A DNA stretch of 64,000 nucleotides from Oerskovia jenensis (GTDB lineage Bacteria > Actinomycetota > Actinomycetes > Actinomycetales > Cellulomonadaceae). The stretch covers positions 4,389,692 to 4,453,691 of the forward strand of contig NZ_JAFBBO010000001.1 of NCBI RefSeq assembly GCF_016907235.1. The letters are read 5' to 3'. The notes beneath the pieces were generated by a model. That model ran no database searches, was not told the origin of the DNA, and worked only from the letters and a program-made list of their open reading frames with translations. This document shows, in pieces, positions 1 to 8,314 of this stretch; position 1 is the first letter of the stretch, and every line of letters begins with the position of its first letter. The translations under genes were made by a program, and so were the position numbers.

Positions 1-325
1 CGTACACCAGGACGGCCGCCGTCCTCCCGGGCTCGACCGCCTCTGCGGCCTCGGTCAGGTCCTCGTGTCCCAGGAGCCCCGACGAGGCACCCGCGAAGAT
101 CTCGAGGCCGGTCGAGCCGTCGTCGAGCTCGTCGAGCTCGACCCCCACCACGCTCCCGTCCTCCTCCTTGCGCAGCACGAGCAGGTCGAGGACACGGATG
201 ATCCCCTGCTCGACCAGGTCGACGAGCAGGGGGAAGGCCTCGCCCGTCATGGCGTCGGACTCGAACTCGACGACGAGGTAGTCGATCGGTCCGGTGTCCT
301 GCAGGTCGCTCGGGTCCTGGGTCAT
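1..325 (-). CDS. DUF6325 family protein, 3' part cut by window edge
   Basis: The minus-strand reading frame starts at an ATG (323-325) preceded by a strong purine-rich ribosome site (GGAGGAGAGG) and runs off the left edge, so only the first 108 residues are visible. The product begins MTQDPSDLQDTGPIDYLVVE and contains an acidic stretch with LVEQGIIRVLDLLVLRKEED and, further on, EPGRTAAVLVY. This pattern (conserved VVEF start, IRVLDL, EPGxxAAxLVYE) matches the actinobacterial DUF6325 family, small soluble proteins of unknown function often found next to SHOCT-type or stress proteins. No signal peptide or membrane segment is visible in the part present. The family call is from recognition only and the role is unknown. 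Confidence 0.72.
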   Translation of the reverse strand, partial: MTQDPSDLQDTGPIDYLVVEFESDAMTGEAFPLLVDLVEQGIIRVLDLLVLRKEEDGSVVGVELDELDDGSTGLEIFAGASSGLLGHEDLTEAAEAVEPGRTAAVLVY

Positions 326-584
326 GGGTCGTCGGTCCTCTCCTCCGGGACCTCGCTCGCCCCTCATGTCAGGGGCGCCCCGTGCGGGGCGAGGTCGCAC
401 GTCTCGTGTCGCTCCTGCCCAGCATCCGGCGCTCGCCGGTCGCCGTCGTCATGCAGACCGCATGAACTTGCTCGCACCGGCACGCGGTGGGCGCGCGGCC
501 GGATCATGTGATCGGGGTGATGCGAGCCCCCCGGACGGCGTGCGGCAATGGGAGGACGTGACCGGGCGAGAGGATGGCCAGACC

Positions 585-905
585 GTGGACTACACCGACC
601 GACTTCGGCGCTTCGCGATCAACGACGCGCGCCTCGAGGAGGACCTGGAGCTCGAGTCGACCGTCCTCGAGCCCAAGACGCTCGCGCTGATCCGGCTCGC
701 CGCGCTCGTCGCGGTCGGCGGGGCCGAGCCGACGTACGGCAGCGAGGTCGACGAAGCGGTCACGGCAGGTGCCACCACCGCGGAGATCGTCGACGTCCTC
801 GCCGCGACCATTCCCATCGTCGGGCTGCCGGCCGTCGTGGCCGCGGCGCCCAAGCTCGCGCTCGCGCTCGGCTACGACCCGTTCGACGCGCGCGAGCCGG
901 GGTGA
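585..905 (+). CDS. Carboxymuconolactone decarboxylase-like (AhpD-fold) protein
   Basis: A 106-residue product of the helical AhpD/carboxymuconolactone-decarboxylase type: LALIRLAALVAVGG followed by VDEAVTAGATTAEIVDVLAA and a final hydrophobic helix with LALALGYD. The family includes decarboxylases and peroxidase-like disulfide reductases. The CxxC pair needed for AhpD-type redox activity is absent (no cysteine at all), so a peroxidase role is unlikely. The start is uncertain: GTG at 585 has an AGAGG ten bases upstream, while GTG at 558 in the same frame has GGAGG only two bases away. The longer upstream reading frame lacks coding character. It converges with the LuxR-type regulator that ends four bases downstream, so it is probably a single-gene unit. 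Confidence 0.72.
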   Translation: MDYTDRLRRFAINDARLEEDLELESTVLEPKTLALIRLAALVAVGGAEPTYGSEVDEAVTAGATTAEIVDVLAATIPIVGLPAVVAAAPKLALALGYDPFDAREPG

Positions 906-909
906 GGGC

Positions 910-3174
910 TCACGCGCCCAGCAGCCCCTGGTCGACCGCGCGCTCCACGGCCTCGCTCCGGCTCGAGACCCCGAGCTTGCGGTAGATCGAACCGATCTCC
1001 GAGCTGGCGGTGTTCCGCGACACGAAGAGTCGCTCGCCGATCTCCCGGATCGTGAGGTGGGTCTGGAGGTAGGGCAGGAGCCGCAGTTCCGCGGGTGTGA
1101 GCGGAGGACCGGGCCCCACGGCCGTGCTCGCGTGCTCGGCCGCGTCGAAGGCCTTGCGCAGGTCCGCGACCTCGTCGCTCAGCACGCCGAGCGCGGGCCG
1201 TCGGAGCAGCACGTCGTCGATCTCGCGCAGGAGGTGCCGGACCGCAGCGACGTCCGCGGTCGCCCAGCTCGTCCGAGCGAGCCTCAGGCGCACGCGCACG
1301 GCGAGCGTGGGGAACGCGTACGTGCAGAACGTCCTGGTGCGCATCCCGCGGGTCAGGAGGTCGTTCGTCAGGGCAGGGTCGTGGTCGTGGTGGGCCAGGC
1401 GAGCGGCCACCGCGTAGCCGAGCGCGCTCGTGGGGTAGTCGTCCAGCCGGTGGTCCTCGATGGTGGTGAGTACCCGCTGGACCCGGATCCTGGCGCTCTC
1501 CCACCGACGGTGGTCCATGTCGAGGTCGGCGAGCTGCGCCTCGGCGTACACGAGCGTGTCGGCGTCGCCGTGGGCGCTCGCGGCCTCGACCCCGAGCTCG
1601 AGGTGCCGGACGGCGGACTCGTCGTCGCCGTTCAGGCGGAGCGCGTCTGCACTCATCACGAGCGCGGTGTCGCGCCACGAGCTCCACTCGGGCTCGGCCG
1701 CCAGGGCGAGACCGACGTCGTCGAGCATCCGTTGCGGGCCGTCCGGGCACCTCAGCGCCCGGTACATCGCGCGCGCCGAGTCGAACGAGGCCGACCCGTC
1801 CCCGGGGTCGCCGTCGAACGCGGCCGCGTCCGCCACCGCTCCCCAGTGCTCGGCGGCCCCTGCGCGTCCCTCGTACACCGCGACGTACCCGGCGAGCACC
1901 GCGAGCGGTGGGTGGCTGCGGATCGCGTCGTCCCCCAGGACGCCCAACCAGCGGTCGATCGTGGAGATCTGCCCGCCCTGGAAGAGGGACATGACGATCC
2001 GGGTGACGAGCCGGGCGGCGCGCTCGTGCTCGCCCGTCGCGAGGAGCTGCTCGACGGCGCGCGCCGGGGAGCCGTTCGCCTCGTACCAGTCGGCGGCCCT
2101 GACCCGGAGCTCGTCGGCGAGCTCGGGCTCTGCTGTCAGGAGGTCGTCGAGCAGCAGCTCGCGGAACAGGGCGTGGTAGCGGAACCACCGGCGGTGCTGG
2201 TCGAGCGGCACGAGGAAGAGGTGCGCGGACTCGAGCTCGCGCAGGTGCCGCAGCGACGAGGTCTCTCCGAGGACGGCGTCGCACAGCGGGGCGGTCAGGT
2301 CGTCGAGGATCGCGGTGCGGCGCAGGAACTGCCGCGTCTCGTCGGGCAGTCGTCGCAGCGCTTCTCGTTGGAGGTAGTCCGCGACGTACCGGTCGGTGCC
2401 CGTGACGGCCGCCGCGTCCGCCCCGTCCCCGCCGTCGCGTGCGACGAGTGCCGCGAGGTGCACCCCCACGGGCCAGCCCTCGGTCCGTGTCCGGACGGCG
2501 GCCGCGACGTCGGGAGTGAGGCGCACGTCCGAGGCGGCGAACACCTGCGCGGTGCCCTCGGCGTCGAGCGCGAGCTCACGTACCCCGAGCTCGACCGTCT
2601 CGTCCGTCGCACGCAGCCGCGCCAGGTGGGGTTGCTCGTCGCGACTCGCGGCGACGAGCTGCGACCCGTCGGGGATCCCCGCGACCACGATGCCCAGCAC
2701 GTCGTGGCAGGCCGCGTGCCGGATCTCGTGCAGGTCGTCGAGCACCAGGACGAAGGCGGCAGGGCTCGTCCGCAGGACCGACGCCAGGTGCGGGGCCGCC
2801 CGCCCCAGCAGCGAAGCGTCGGGGCCGGCCATGTCCGCGCCGAGGTCGGGCAGCCCGATCCCGTGGCGGGCGAGGGCGGAGGCCAGCACGGACAGCAGGG
2901 TCAGGGGGGCGTCGTCGAACCGGTCGAGCGTGAGCCACACGACCGCCCTCGGGTCGCTCGCGGCCCACTCGGCGAGGAACGTGGACTTGCCGTAGCCCGG
3001 GGGAGCGGTGACCCCGACGACCCGTCGTCCGCTCGCGCGTGCCGCGTCGATGAGCGAGGCCCGGCTCACGACCGGCGCTCCCGTCCGGGGCACGGTGAGC
3101 TTGGCGTCGAGGAGCTGACGGTCGAGCTCCACGGTCGTGGGTGCCGTCCACGGCTCCTTGTTCACGTCATTCAC
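910..3174 (-). CDS. LuxR family regulator of the MalT/LAL type
   Basis: A 754-residue signal-transduction ATPase. A P-loop (APPGYGKST, about residues 57-65) opens a STAND/NB-ARC-like ATPase region, with the Walker B-like stretch FVLVLDDLH near residue 140. A long helical middle follows, resembling the TPR-like repeats of MalT. The C-terminal 65 residues form a LuxR helix-turn-helix (LTPAELRLLPYLQTHLTIRE and NTASSEIGSIYRKLGV). Family members bind a small ligand and ATP and then activate promoters as oligomers. The gene is divergent from the arylsulfatase with 132 bp between the two starts, which makes the sulfatase the obvious candidate target. That link is inference. The start is ATG at 3172-3174; no strong ribosome site is visible in front of it. 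Confidence 0.9.
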   Translation of the reverse strand: MNDVNKEPWTAPTTVELDRQLLDAKLTVPRTGAPVVSRASLIDAARASGRRVVGVTAPPGYGKSTFLAEWAASDPRAVVWLTLDRFDDAPLTLLSVLASALARHGIGLPDLGADMAGPDASLLGRAAPHLASVLRTSPAAFVLVLDDLHEIRHAACHDVLGIVVAGIPDGSQLVAASRDEQPHLARLRATDETVELGVRELALDAEGTAQVFAASDVRLTPDVAAAVRTRTEGWPVGVHLAALVARDGGDGADAAAVTGTDRYVADYLQREALRRLPDETRQFLRRTAILDDLTAPLCDAVLGETSSLRHLRELESAHLFLVPLDQHRRWFRYHALFRELLLDDLLTAEPELADELRVRAADWYEANGSPARAVEQLLATGEHERAARLVTRIVMSLFQGGQISTIDRWLGVLGDDAIRSHPPLAVLAGYVAVYEGRAGAAEHWGAVADAAAFDGDPGDGSASFDSARAMYRALRCPDGPQRMLDDVGLALAAEPEWSSWRDTALVMSADALRLNGDDESAVRHLELGVEAASAHGDADTLVYAEAQLADLDMDHRRWESARIRVQRVLTTIEDHRLDDYPTSALGYAVAARLAHHDHDPALTNDLLTRGMRTRTFCTYAFPTLAVRVRLRLARTSWATADVAAVRHLLREIDDVLLRRPALGVLSDEVADLRKAFDAAEHASTAVGPGPPLTPAELRLLPYLQTHLTIREIGERLFVSRNTASSEIGSIYRKLGVSSRSEAVERAVDQGLLGA

Positions 3175-3306
3175 GATAGGGCGCGGGCCCCCGGAGCGCC
3201 CGGGGGAGCCGAGGGATCACCTGGTCTGGGGGATGCCCCGGGGTGGGGCCGTTCCTAGCGTGGGACGCATCCACGTCTCTCGTCGCCCGACCGAGCGGAG
3301 TCCCTC

Positions 3307-5673
3307 ATGCGTCCCGACCAGCACGCCCGCACGATGCTGCCCGTCCCGGACCGGCCGGCCCCCGGGCTCACGACCTACGACGCGAAGGACCCCGACACGT
3401 CGTTCCCGCCCATCGAGCCGCTGCTCCCCCCGGACGGTGCGCCGAACGTCCTGGTGATCCTGCTCGACGACGTGGGCTTCGGGGCGTCGAGCGTGTTCGG
3501 CGGCCCGTGCCGCACCCCGACCGCGGAGCGGCTCGCGGCAGGCGGCCTGCGCTTCAACCGCTTCCACACGACCGCGCTGTGCGCGCCGACCCGGCAGGCG
3601 ATGCTGACGGGCCGCAACCACCACTCGGTGGGCATGGGCAGCATCACCGAGACCGCGACGTCGGCCCCCGGCAACAGCTCGGTGCGACCGAACACCAAGG
3701 CGCCGCTCGCGAAGACCCTCAAGCTCAACGGGTACTCGACGGCCCAGTTCGGGAAGTGTCACGAGGTGCCCGTCTGGCAGTCCTCGCCCCTGGGGCCGTT
3801 CGACGCCTGGCCCTCGGGTGGCGGCGGGTTCGAGACGTTCTACGGGTTCATCGGCGGCGAGAGCAACCAGTGGGACCCCGCGCTGTACGACGGGACGACC
3901 CCGGTCGAGCCGCCCGCCACTCCCGAGGAGGGGTACCACCTGACGGCGGACCTCGCCGACCACGCGATCGGCTGGATCCGCACGCAGAAGGCCCTCATGC
4001 CCGAGCGTCCCTTCTTCGCGTACTTCGCGCCGGGAGCGACGCACGCACCGCACCACGTCCCCCAGGAGTGGGCGGACAGGTATGCGGGAGAGTTCGACGA
4101 CGGCTGGGACGTGCAGCGGGAGCGGACGTTCGCGCGCCAGCAGGAGCTCGGCGTGATCCCGGCCGACGCGGAGCTGACCGCGCGGCACGAGGAGATTCCG
4201 GCGTGGGACGACATGCCCGACGACCTCAAGCCCGTGCTCGCGCGGGAGATGGAGGTCTACGCGGGGTTCCTCGAGCACACCGACCACCACGTGGGCCGGC
4301 TCGTCGACGCACTCGACGACCTGGGGATCCTCGACGACACGCTGATCTACTACATCATCGGCGACAACGGGGCCTCCGCCGAGGGGACCCTGAACGGCGC
4401 GTTCAACGAGATGGCGAACTTCAACGGCATGGCGGCGCTCGAGACACCGGAGTTCCTGCGCTCCAAGCTGGACGAGCTCGGGTCGCCCAGCTCCTACAAC
4501 CACTACGCGGTCGGCTGGGCGCACGCGATGGACACGCCGTTCCAGTGGACCAAGCAGGTCGCCTCGCACTGGGGCGGCACGCGCAACGGCACGATCGTGC
4601 ACTGGCCGCAGGGCATCAGCGACCAGGGCGGGCTGCGCACCCAGTTCACGCACGTGATCGACGTCGCGCCGACGATCCTCGAGGCCGCAGGACTGCCCGA
4701 ACCGACCCTGGTCGACGGTGTCCTCCAGTCCCCGATGGAGGGGACGAGCATGCTGTACGCGTTCGACGACGCCGACGCCCCCGAACGTCACGACCTGCAG
4801 TACTTCGAGATGTTCGGCAACCGCGGCGTCTACCACAAGGGCTGGAGCGCGGTCACGAAGCACAGGACCCCGTGGATCCTCGTCGGAGGGGTGGTGCCCG
4901 CGTTCGACGACGACGTCTGGGAGCTCTACGACGGCACGGCTGACTACAGCCAGGCGCGCGACCTCTCGGCCGAGCACCCGGAGAAGCTGCACGTGCTCCA
5001 ACGGCTCTGGCTCATCGAGGCGGCGAAGTACGGCGTGCTTCCCCTCGACGACCGCGGGGGCGAACGGCTCAACCCCGACCTCGCGGGTCGCCCCACGCTC
5101 GTCCGCGGCACGTCGCAGCAGCTCTTCCCGGGCATGGGTCGGCTCTCCGAGAACAGCGTGCTCAGCGTCAAGAACAAGTCGTTCTCGGTCACGGCCGAGG
5201 TGGAGGTCCCTGCCGCGGGCGTCGAGGGCGTGATCATCGCCCAGGGCGGCCGGTTCGGCGGGTGGTCGCTCTACGCCACGGAGGGGCGGGCGAAGTTCGT
5301 CTACAACGTCCTGGGCCTCCAGGAGTTCGCGGTCACCGCGGAGCGCCCCGTCCCCATGGGCACGCACCAGGTCCGCATGGAGTTCGCGTACGACGGCGGC
5401 GGCCTCGCCAAGGGCGGCGACGTCACTCTCTACTACGACGGCGAGGTCGTGGGAACCGGACGCGTCGGGGCGACGCAGCCCATGATCTTCTCCGCGGACG
5501 AGACGACCGACGTCGGGTACGAGTCGGGCACCACGGTCACGTCCGACTACACGACCCGGGGGAGCCGGTTCACGGGCAGGATCGGCTGGGTCCAGATCGA
5601 CCTGGGCACCGACGACCACGACCACTACATCGACCCGGACGAGCGCCTGCGGATCGCGATGGCGCGCCAGTGA
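3307..5673 (+). CDS. Arylsulfatase (formylglycine-dependent sulfatase)
   Basis: A 788-residue sulfatase. The active-site motif CAPTRQAMLTGR has the C-x-P-x-R core, with Cys92 the residue expected to be oxidised to formylglycine by a sulfatase-modifying enzyme. Metal-site residues are visible as LLDDVGFG (Asp54, Asp55) and GDNG (Asp353, Asn354). The enzyme should hydrolyse sulfate esters. The length and the extra C-terminal beta-rich region (about 600-780, GGRFGGWSLYATEGRAKF) fit the large atsA-type arylsulfatases of actinobacteria and proteobacteria. There is no signal peptide, so it is probably cytoplasmic. The gene stands alone opposite a MalT-like regulator, and the same window carries two alkylsulfatases and a SulP transporter. 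No maturase gene lies here. Confidence 0.93.
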   Translation: MRPDQHARTMLPVPDRPAPGLTTYDAKDPDTSFPPIEPLLPPDGAPNVLVILLDDVGFGASSVFGGPCRTPTAERLAAGGLRFNRFHTTALCAPTRQAMLTGRNHHSVGMGSITETATSAPGNSSVRPNTKAPLAKTLKLNGYSTAQFGKCHEVPVWQSSPLGPFDAWPSGGGGFETFYGFIGGESNQWDPALYDGTTPVEPPATPEEGYHLTADLADHAIGWIRTQKALMPERPFFAYFAPGATHAPHHVPQEWADRYAGEFDDGWDVQRERTFARQQELGVIPADAELTARHEEIPAWDDMPDDLKPVLAREMEVYAGFLEHTDHHVGRLVDALDDLGILDDTLIYYIIGDNGASAEGTLNGAFNEMANFNGMAALETPEFLRSKLDELGSPSSYNHYAVGWAHAMDTPFQWTKQVASHWGGTRNGTIVHWPQGISDQGGLRTQFTHVIDVAPTILEAAGLPEPTLVDGVLQSPMEGTSMLYAFDDADAPERHDLQYFEMFGNRGVYHKGWSAVTKHRTPWILVGGVVPAFDDDVWELYDGTADYSQARDLSAEHPEKLHVLQRLWLIEAAKYGVLPLDDRGGERLNPDLAGRPTLVRGTSQQLFPGMGRLSENSVLSVKNKSFSVTAEVEVPAAGVEGVIIAQGGRFGGWSLYATEGRAKFVYNVLGLQEFAVTAERPVPMGTHQVRMEFAYDGGGLAKGGDVTLYYDGEVVGTGRVGATQPMIFSADETTDVGYESGTTVTSDYTTRGSRFTGRIGWVQIDLGTDDHDHYIDPDERLRIAMARQ

Positions 5674-5755
5674 CCGGTCGGTGAGGGAGCGCCCCCACCC
5701 GCACACGGCCCGACGGCGCCGCGACCTCAGGGGGACAGAGGAGGACGGGCGCGGG

Positions 5756-5791
5756 CCAGGGCCGGCCACACCTCGGTGTGGCCGGCCCTGG
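5756..5791. terminator. Perfect 17-bp hairpin between convergent genes
   Basis: Left arm 5756-5772 (starting CCAGGGCCGGCC) is perfectly complementary to right arm 5775-5791. It lies between the arylsulfatase end (5673) and the end of the convergent VaFE surface-protein gene (5811). There is no T-run, as is common in high-GC actinobacteria. It probably serves both strands. Confidence 0.75.
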
Positions 5792-5810
5792 TGCTGTCGG
5801 GTCGTGGTGG

Positions 5811-8108
5811 TCAGTGCTCGCTACGGCGACGCCGGACAGCCAGGAGAGCCGTCCCGCCGCCCACCAGGACGATCCCGCTCAGGGCAGCGAACGCGACGCT
5901 CGCGCCGGTGGACGAGAGCCGCGACGGCGCCGTGGGGACTGCCTTGGGCGTCGGGCTCGGCCCGGGCGTCGGCACCGCGGCCGGGGTGGGCGGAGTGGTC
6001 GGTGGGGCCGTGGGGGTGGGGGTAGGGGTCGGTTCAGCCGGTTCCTCGATGTGGACGGTCTGGGGTTCGGAGTTGATGTCGGTGTGCTCGGCGATCGTGA
6101 CCGTGGCGTTGAGGATGGTCTCGAAGACGACGAGGTCCTTGCCGCCCATGTTCGCCGGGACGGTGAAGTCCAGGGTCGTGGTGCCGTCGGGGGCGGTCGG
6201 GGTGAACGTGGCGGTGGCGGTGATGCCGGTCGTGGTGCCGGTGGTCTTGTCCATGAGTTCGCCGTTGAGCGTGTACTTCGTGCCGGGGGTCAGGCCGGTG
6301 TAGGTCACGGTGTCGGTGATGATGCCGCCGGTGGCGGGCAGGGTGTGGTCGCCGTCAGCCTTGTCGACCGCGGTGGTCGCGACCGTGGGTGTGCGGGGGG
6401 TGGGGGGTGTGTCGATGTGGACGGTCTGGGGTTCGGAGTTGATGTCGGTGTGCTCGGCGATCGTGACCGTGGCGTTGAGGATGGTCTCGAAGACGACGAG
6501 GTCTGTGCCGCCCATGTTCGCCGGGACGGTGAAGTCGAGGGTGGTGGTGCCGTCAGCTGTGGTGGGGGTGAAGTCGGCGGTGGCGGTGATGCCGGTGGTG
6601 GCGCCTGTGGTCTTGTCCATGAGTTCGCCGTTGAGCGTGTACTTCGTGCCGGGGGTGAGTCCGGTGTAGGTCACGGTGTCGGTGATGGTGCCGCCGGTGG
6701 CGGGCAGGGTGTGGTCGCCGTCAGCCTTGTCGACCGCGGTGGTCGCGACCGTGGGTGTGCGGGGGGTGGGGGGTGTGTCGATGTGGACGGTCTGGGGTTC
6801 GGAGTTGATGTCGGTGTGCTCGGCGATCGTGACCGTGGCGTTGAGGATGGTCTCGAAGACGACGAGGTCTGTGCCGCCCATGTTCGCCGGGACGGTGAAG
6901 TCGAGGGTGGTGGTGCCGTCAGCTGTGGTGGGGGTGAAGTCGGCGGTGGCGGTGATGCCGGTGGTGGCGCCTGTGGTCTTGTCCATGAGTTCGCCGTTGA
7001 GCGTGTACTTCGTGCCGGGGGTGAGTCCGGTGTAGGTCACGGTATCGGTGATCGTGCCGCCGGTGGCGGGCAGGGTGTGGTCGCCGTCGGCCTTGTCGAC
7101 CGCGGTGGTCGCGACCGTGGGTGCGGGAGGCGGCGTGGGCGTGTCGGAGATCTGCGCCTGGCGCGGCTTGGCCTCGGCGGTCGTGAGCTGTTGGAACGGC
7201 TTGCTGCGGCGCGAGTACTGTCCCGGCTGGGGGTCCCACACGTTCCCGGAGACGTACACGTACGTGCCGTTCGCGATCAGGGTCACCGGACCGGCACCGG
7301 TCGGCGCCAGGTAGACGCTTGCGCCGTCGGTCACGGTGCTCACCGCGGCTCCCGCTGCGTTGACCACGCGTCCGCCCGAGGCGCTCAGGTGCACGATCTG
7401 CACCTGGTCGGTGTGCACGACGTACGGGCCGACCAGCCCACCGGCGGCCTGGGAGAAGGTGCTGGCGCGGGTCAAGGAGATCGAGCCGTCGTTCGGGCCG
7501 TTGGGGCTGACGCTCACCGCGTGGGAGACGTACCAGTTGTAGAGGGCGCGGGCGTCGGCCCCGGTCGTGATCCGGCTCGCGTCCACCGTGGGGGAGTCGC
7601 CGTAGTAGTGGATCGCCGTCTGGGTCGCATCGATGACCTCGTCCGAGTCGAGACCGTTGATGCCGGTGATCGCTGACACCTCGGAGATCGTCAGGTAGGG
7701 GTAGGCGCGCTGGAGGATCCAGTTGATCTTCCCCTGCGCGTCGGCGGGACGGTTGTAGTCGAAGACCTGCGCGCTCGAGGCCTTCTGCGTGTACTTGACG
7801 CTGAAGCCCTCGTAGCTCGTCTCCGGGCCGGAGCGGTCGATCTGGAGGCAGTACTGAGACGTGCCGTTGCTCAGGCCCCACAGCGCGGACCACGTCGACG
7901 ACCCGCCACCCCAGTCGGGGTTCGTGGCCTGGGTCTGGTCGCCCACCGCGGCCTGTGCGCTCGTGACGCCGGCGAGCAGGCTGCTCGTTCCGAGCAGCAG
8001 GGCCATCGCCGCAGCCGCACCGAACGTCACGGCGCGTCGTGCGTACCGGGGACGTGCTGTCTTGTCGTTCCCGCGCCGTCTGGGACGCGAGATCCACTGA
8101 ACCTTCAT
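5811..8108 (-). CDS. Thioester (TQXA) and VaFE-repeat surface-anchored protein
   Basis: A 765-residue secreted adhesin-like protein. The first 54 residues hold a basic stretch and a long hydrophobic signal ending ...TSAQA. A thioester domain follows (about 60-200): Cys87 in QYCLQIDRSG and Gln163 in DATQTAIHYYG are the pair expected to form an internal Cys-Gln thioester, which in this family binds host or surface amines covalently. Three near-identical 122-residue VaFE repeats (about 330-695) each carry VDKADGD and LVVFETILNATV, typical of pilin-like domains with Lys-Asn isopeptide bonds. A Pro/Thr-rich linker (PTPTPTAPPTTPPTPA) leads to LSSTG, a hydrophobic helix and an RRRR tail, a degenerate sortase signal. 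It lies 206 bp downstream of a membrane-tethered sigma factor on the same strand. Confidence 0.9.
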   Translation of the reverse strand: MKVQWISRPRRRGNDKTARPRYARRAVTFGAAAAMALLLGTSSLLAGVTSAQAAVGDQTQATNPDWGGGSSTWSALWGLSNGTSQYCLQIDRSGPETSYEGFSVKYTQKASSAQVFDYNRPADAQGKINWILQRAYPYLTISEVSAITGINGLDSDEVIDATQTAIHYYGDSPTVDASRITTGADARALYNWYVSHAVSVSPNGPNDGSISLTRASTFSQAAGGLVGPYVVHTDQVQIVHLSASGGRVVNAAGAAVSTVTDGASVYLAPTGAGPVTLIANGTYVYVSGNVWDPQPGQYSRRSKPFQQLTTAEAKPRQAQISDTPTPPPAPTVATTAVDKADGDHTLPATGGTITDTVTYTGLTPGTKYTLNGELMDKTTGATTGITATADFTPTTADGTTTLDFTVPANMGGTDLVVFETILNATVTIAEHTDINSEPQTVHIDTPPTPRTPTVATTAVDKADGDHTLPATGGTITDTVTYTGLTPGTKYTLNGELMDKTTGATTGITATADFTPTTADGTTTLDFTVPANMGGTDLVVFETILNATVTIAEHTDINSEPQTVHIDTPPTPRTPTVATTAVDKADGDHTLPATGGIITDTVTYTGLTPGTKYTLNGELMDKTTGTTTGITATATFTPTAPDGTTTLDFTVPANMGGKDLVVFETILNATVTIAEHTDINSEPQTVHIEEPAEPTPTPTPTAPPTTPPTPAAVPTPGPSPTPKAVPTAPSRLSSTGASVAFAALSGIVLVGGGTALLAVRRRRSEH
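6047..7130 (-). repeat. Three 366-bp tandem repeats inside the VaFE gene
   Basis: The DNA coding for the VaFE domains repeats with a period of 366 bp (122 codons): landmarks such as GATGTGGACGGTCTGGGG recur at about 6050, 6416 and 6782. Units two and three (about 6413-6778 and 6779-7130) look almost identical over long runs. The first, membrane-proximal unit has more differences. This suggests recent duplication and possible copy-number change by recombination. Confidence 0.9.
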
Positions 8109-8314
8109 GGAGCTCTTCTCTCTGTTGCGGACGCTCCGTGCGACGCGATCGGCGACGCAGAGAGGTCTCGGACCGGCACAGGCCGGTGATGGGTGGGCGG
8201 TGGCCAGTCGCCGGTCGGCGGGCCATCGCGTTGGTCACGCGTGCGGGTCTGCACGGATGACGAAGGTGGGAAGGACTTCACCCGCCGCGGTCGAGCCGTG
8301 CGGGGAGGCCGCGC

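Noticed and set aside
769..3258. Plus-strand 829-codon frame opposite the LuxR regulator
   Set aside because: It has no start signal or domain; the minus strand encodes a full MalT-like protein.
6047..7130. CRISPR-like or mobile repeat array
   Set aside because: The 366-bp period equals 122 codons and the units encode VaFE domains in frame; there are no spacers.
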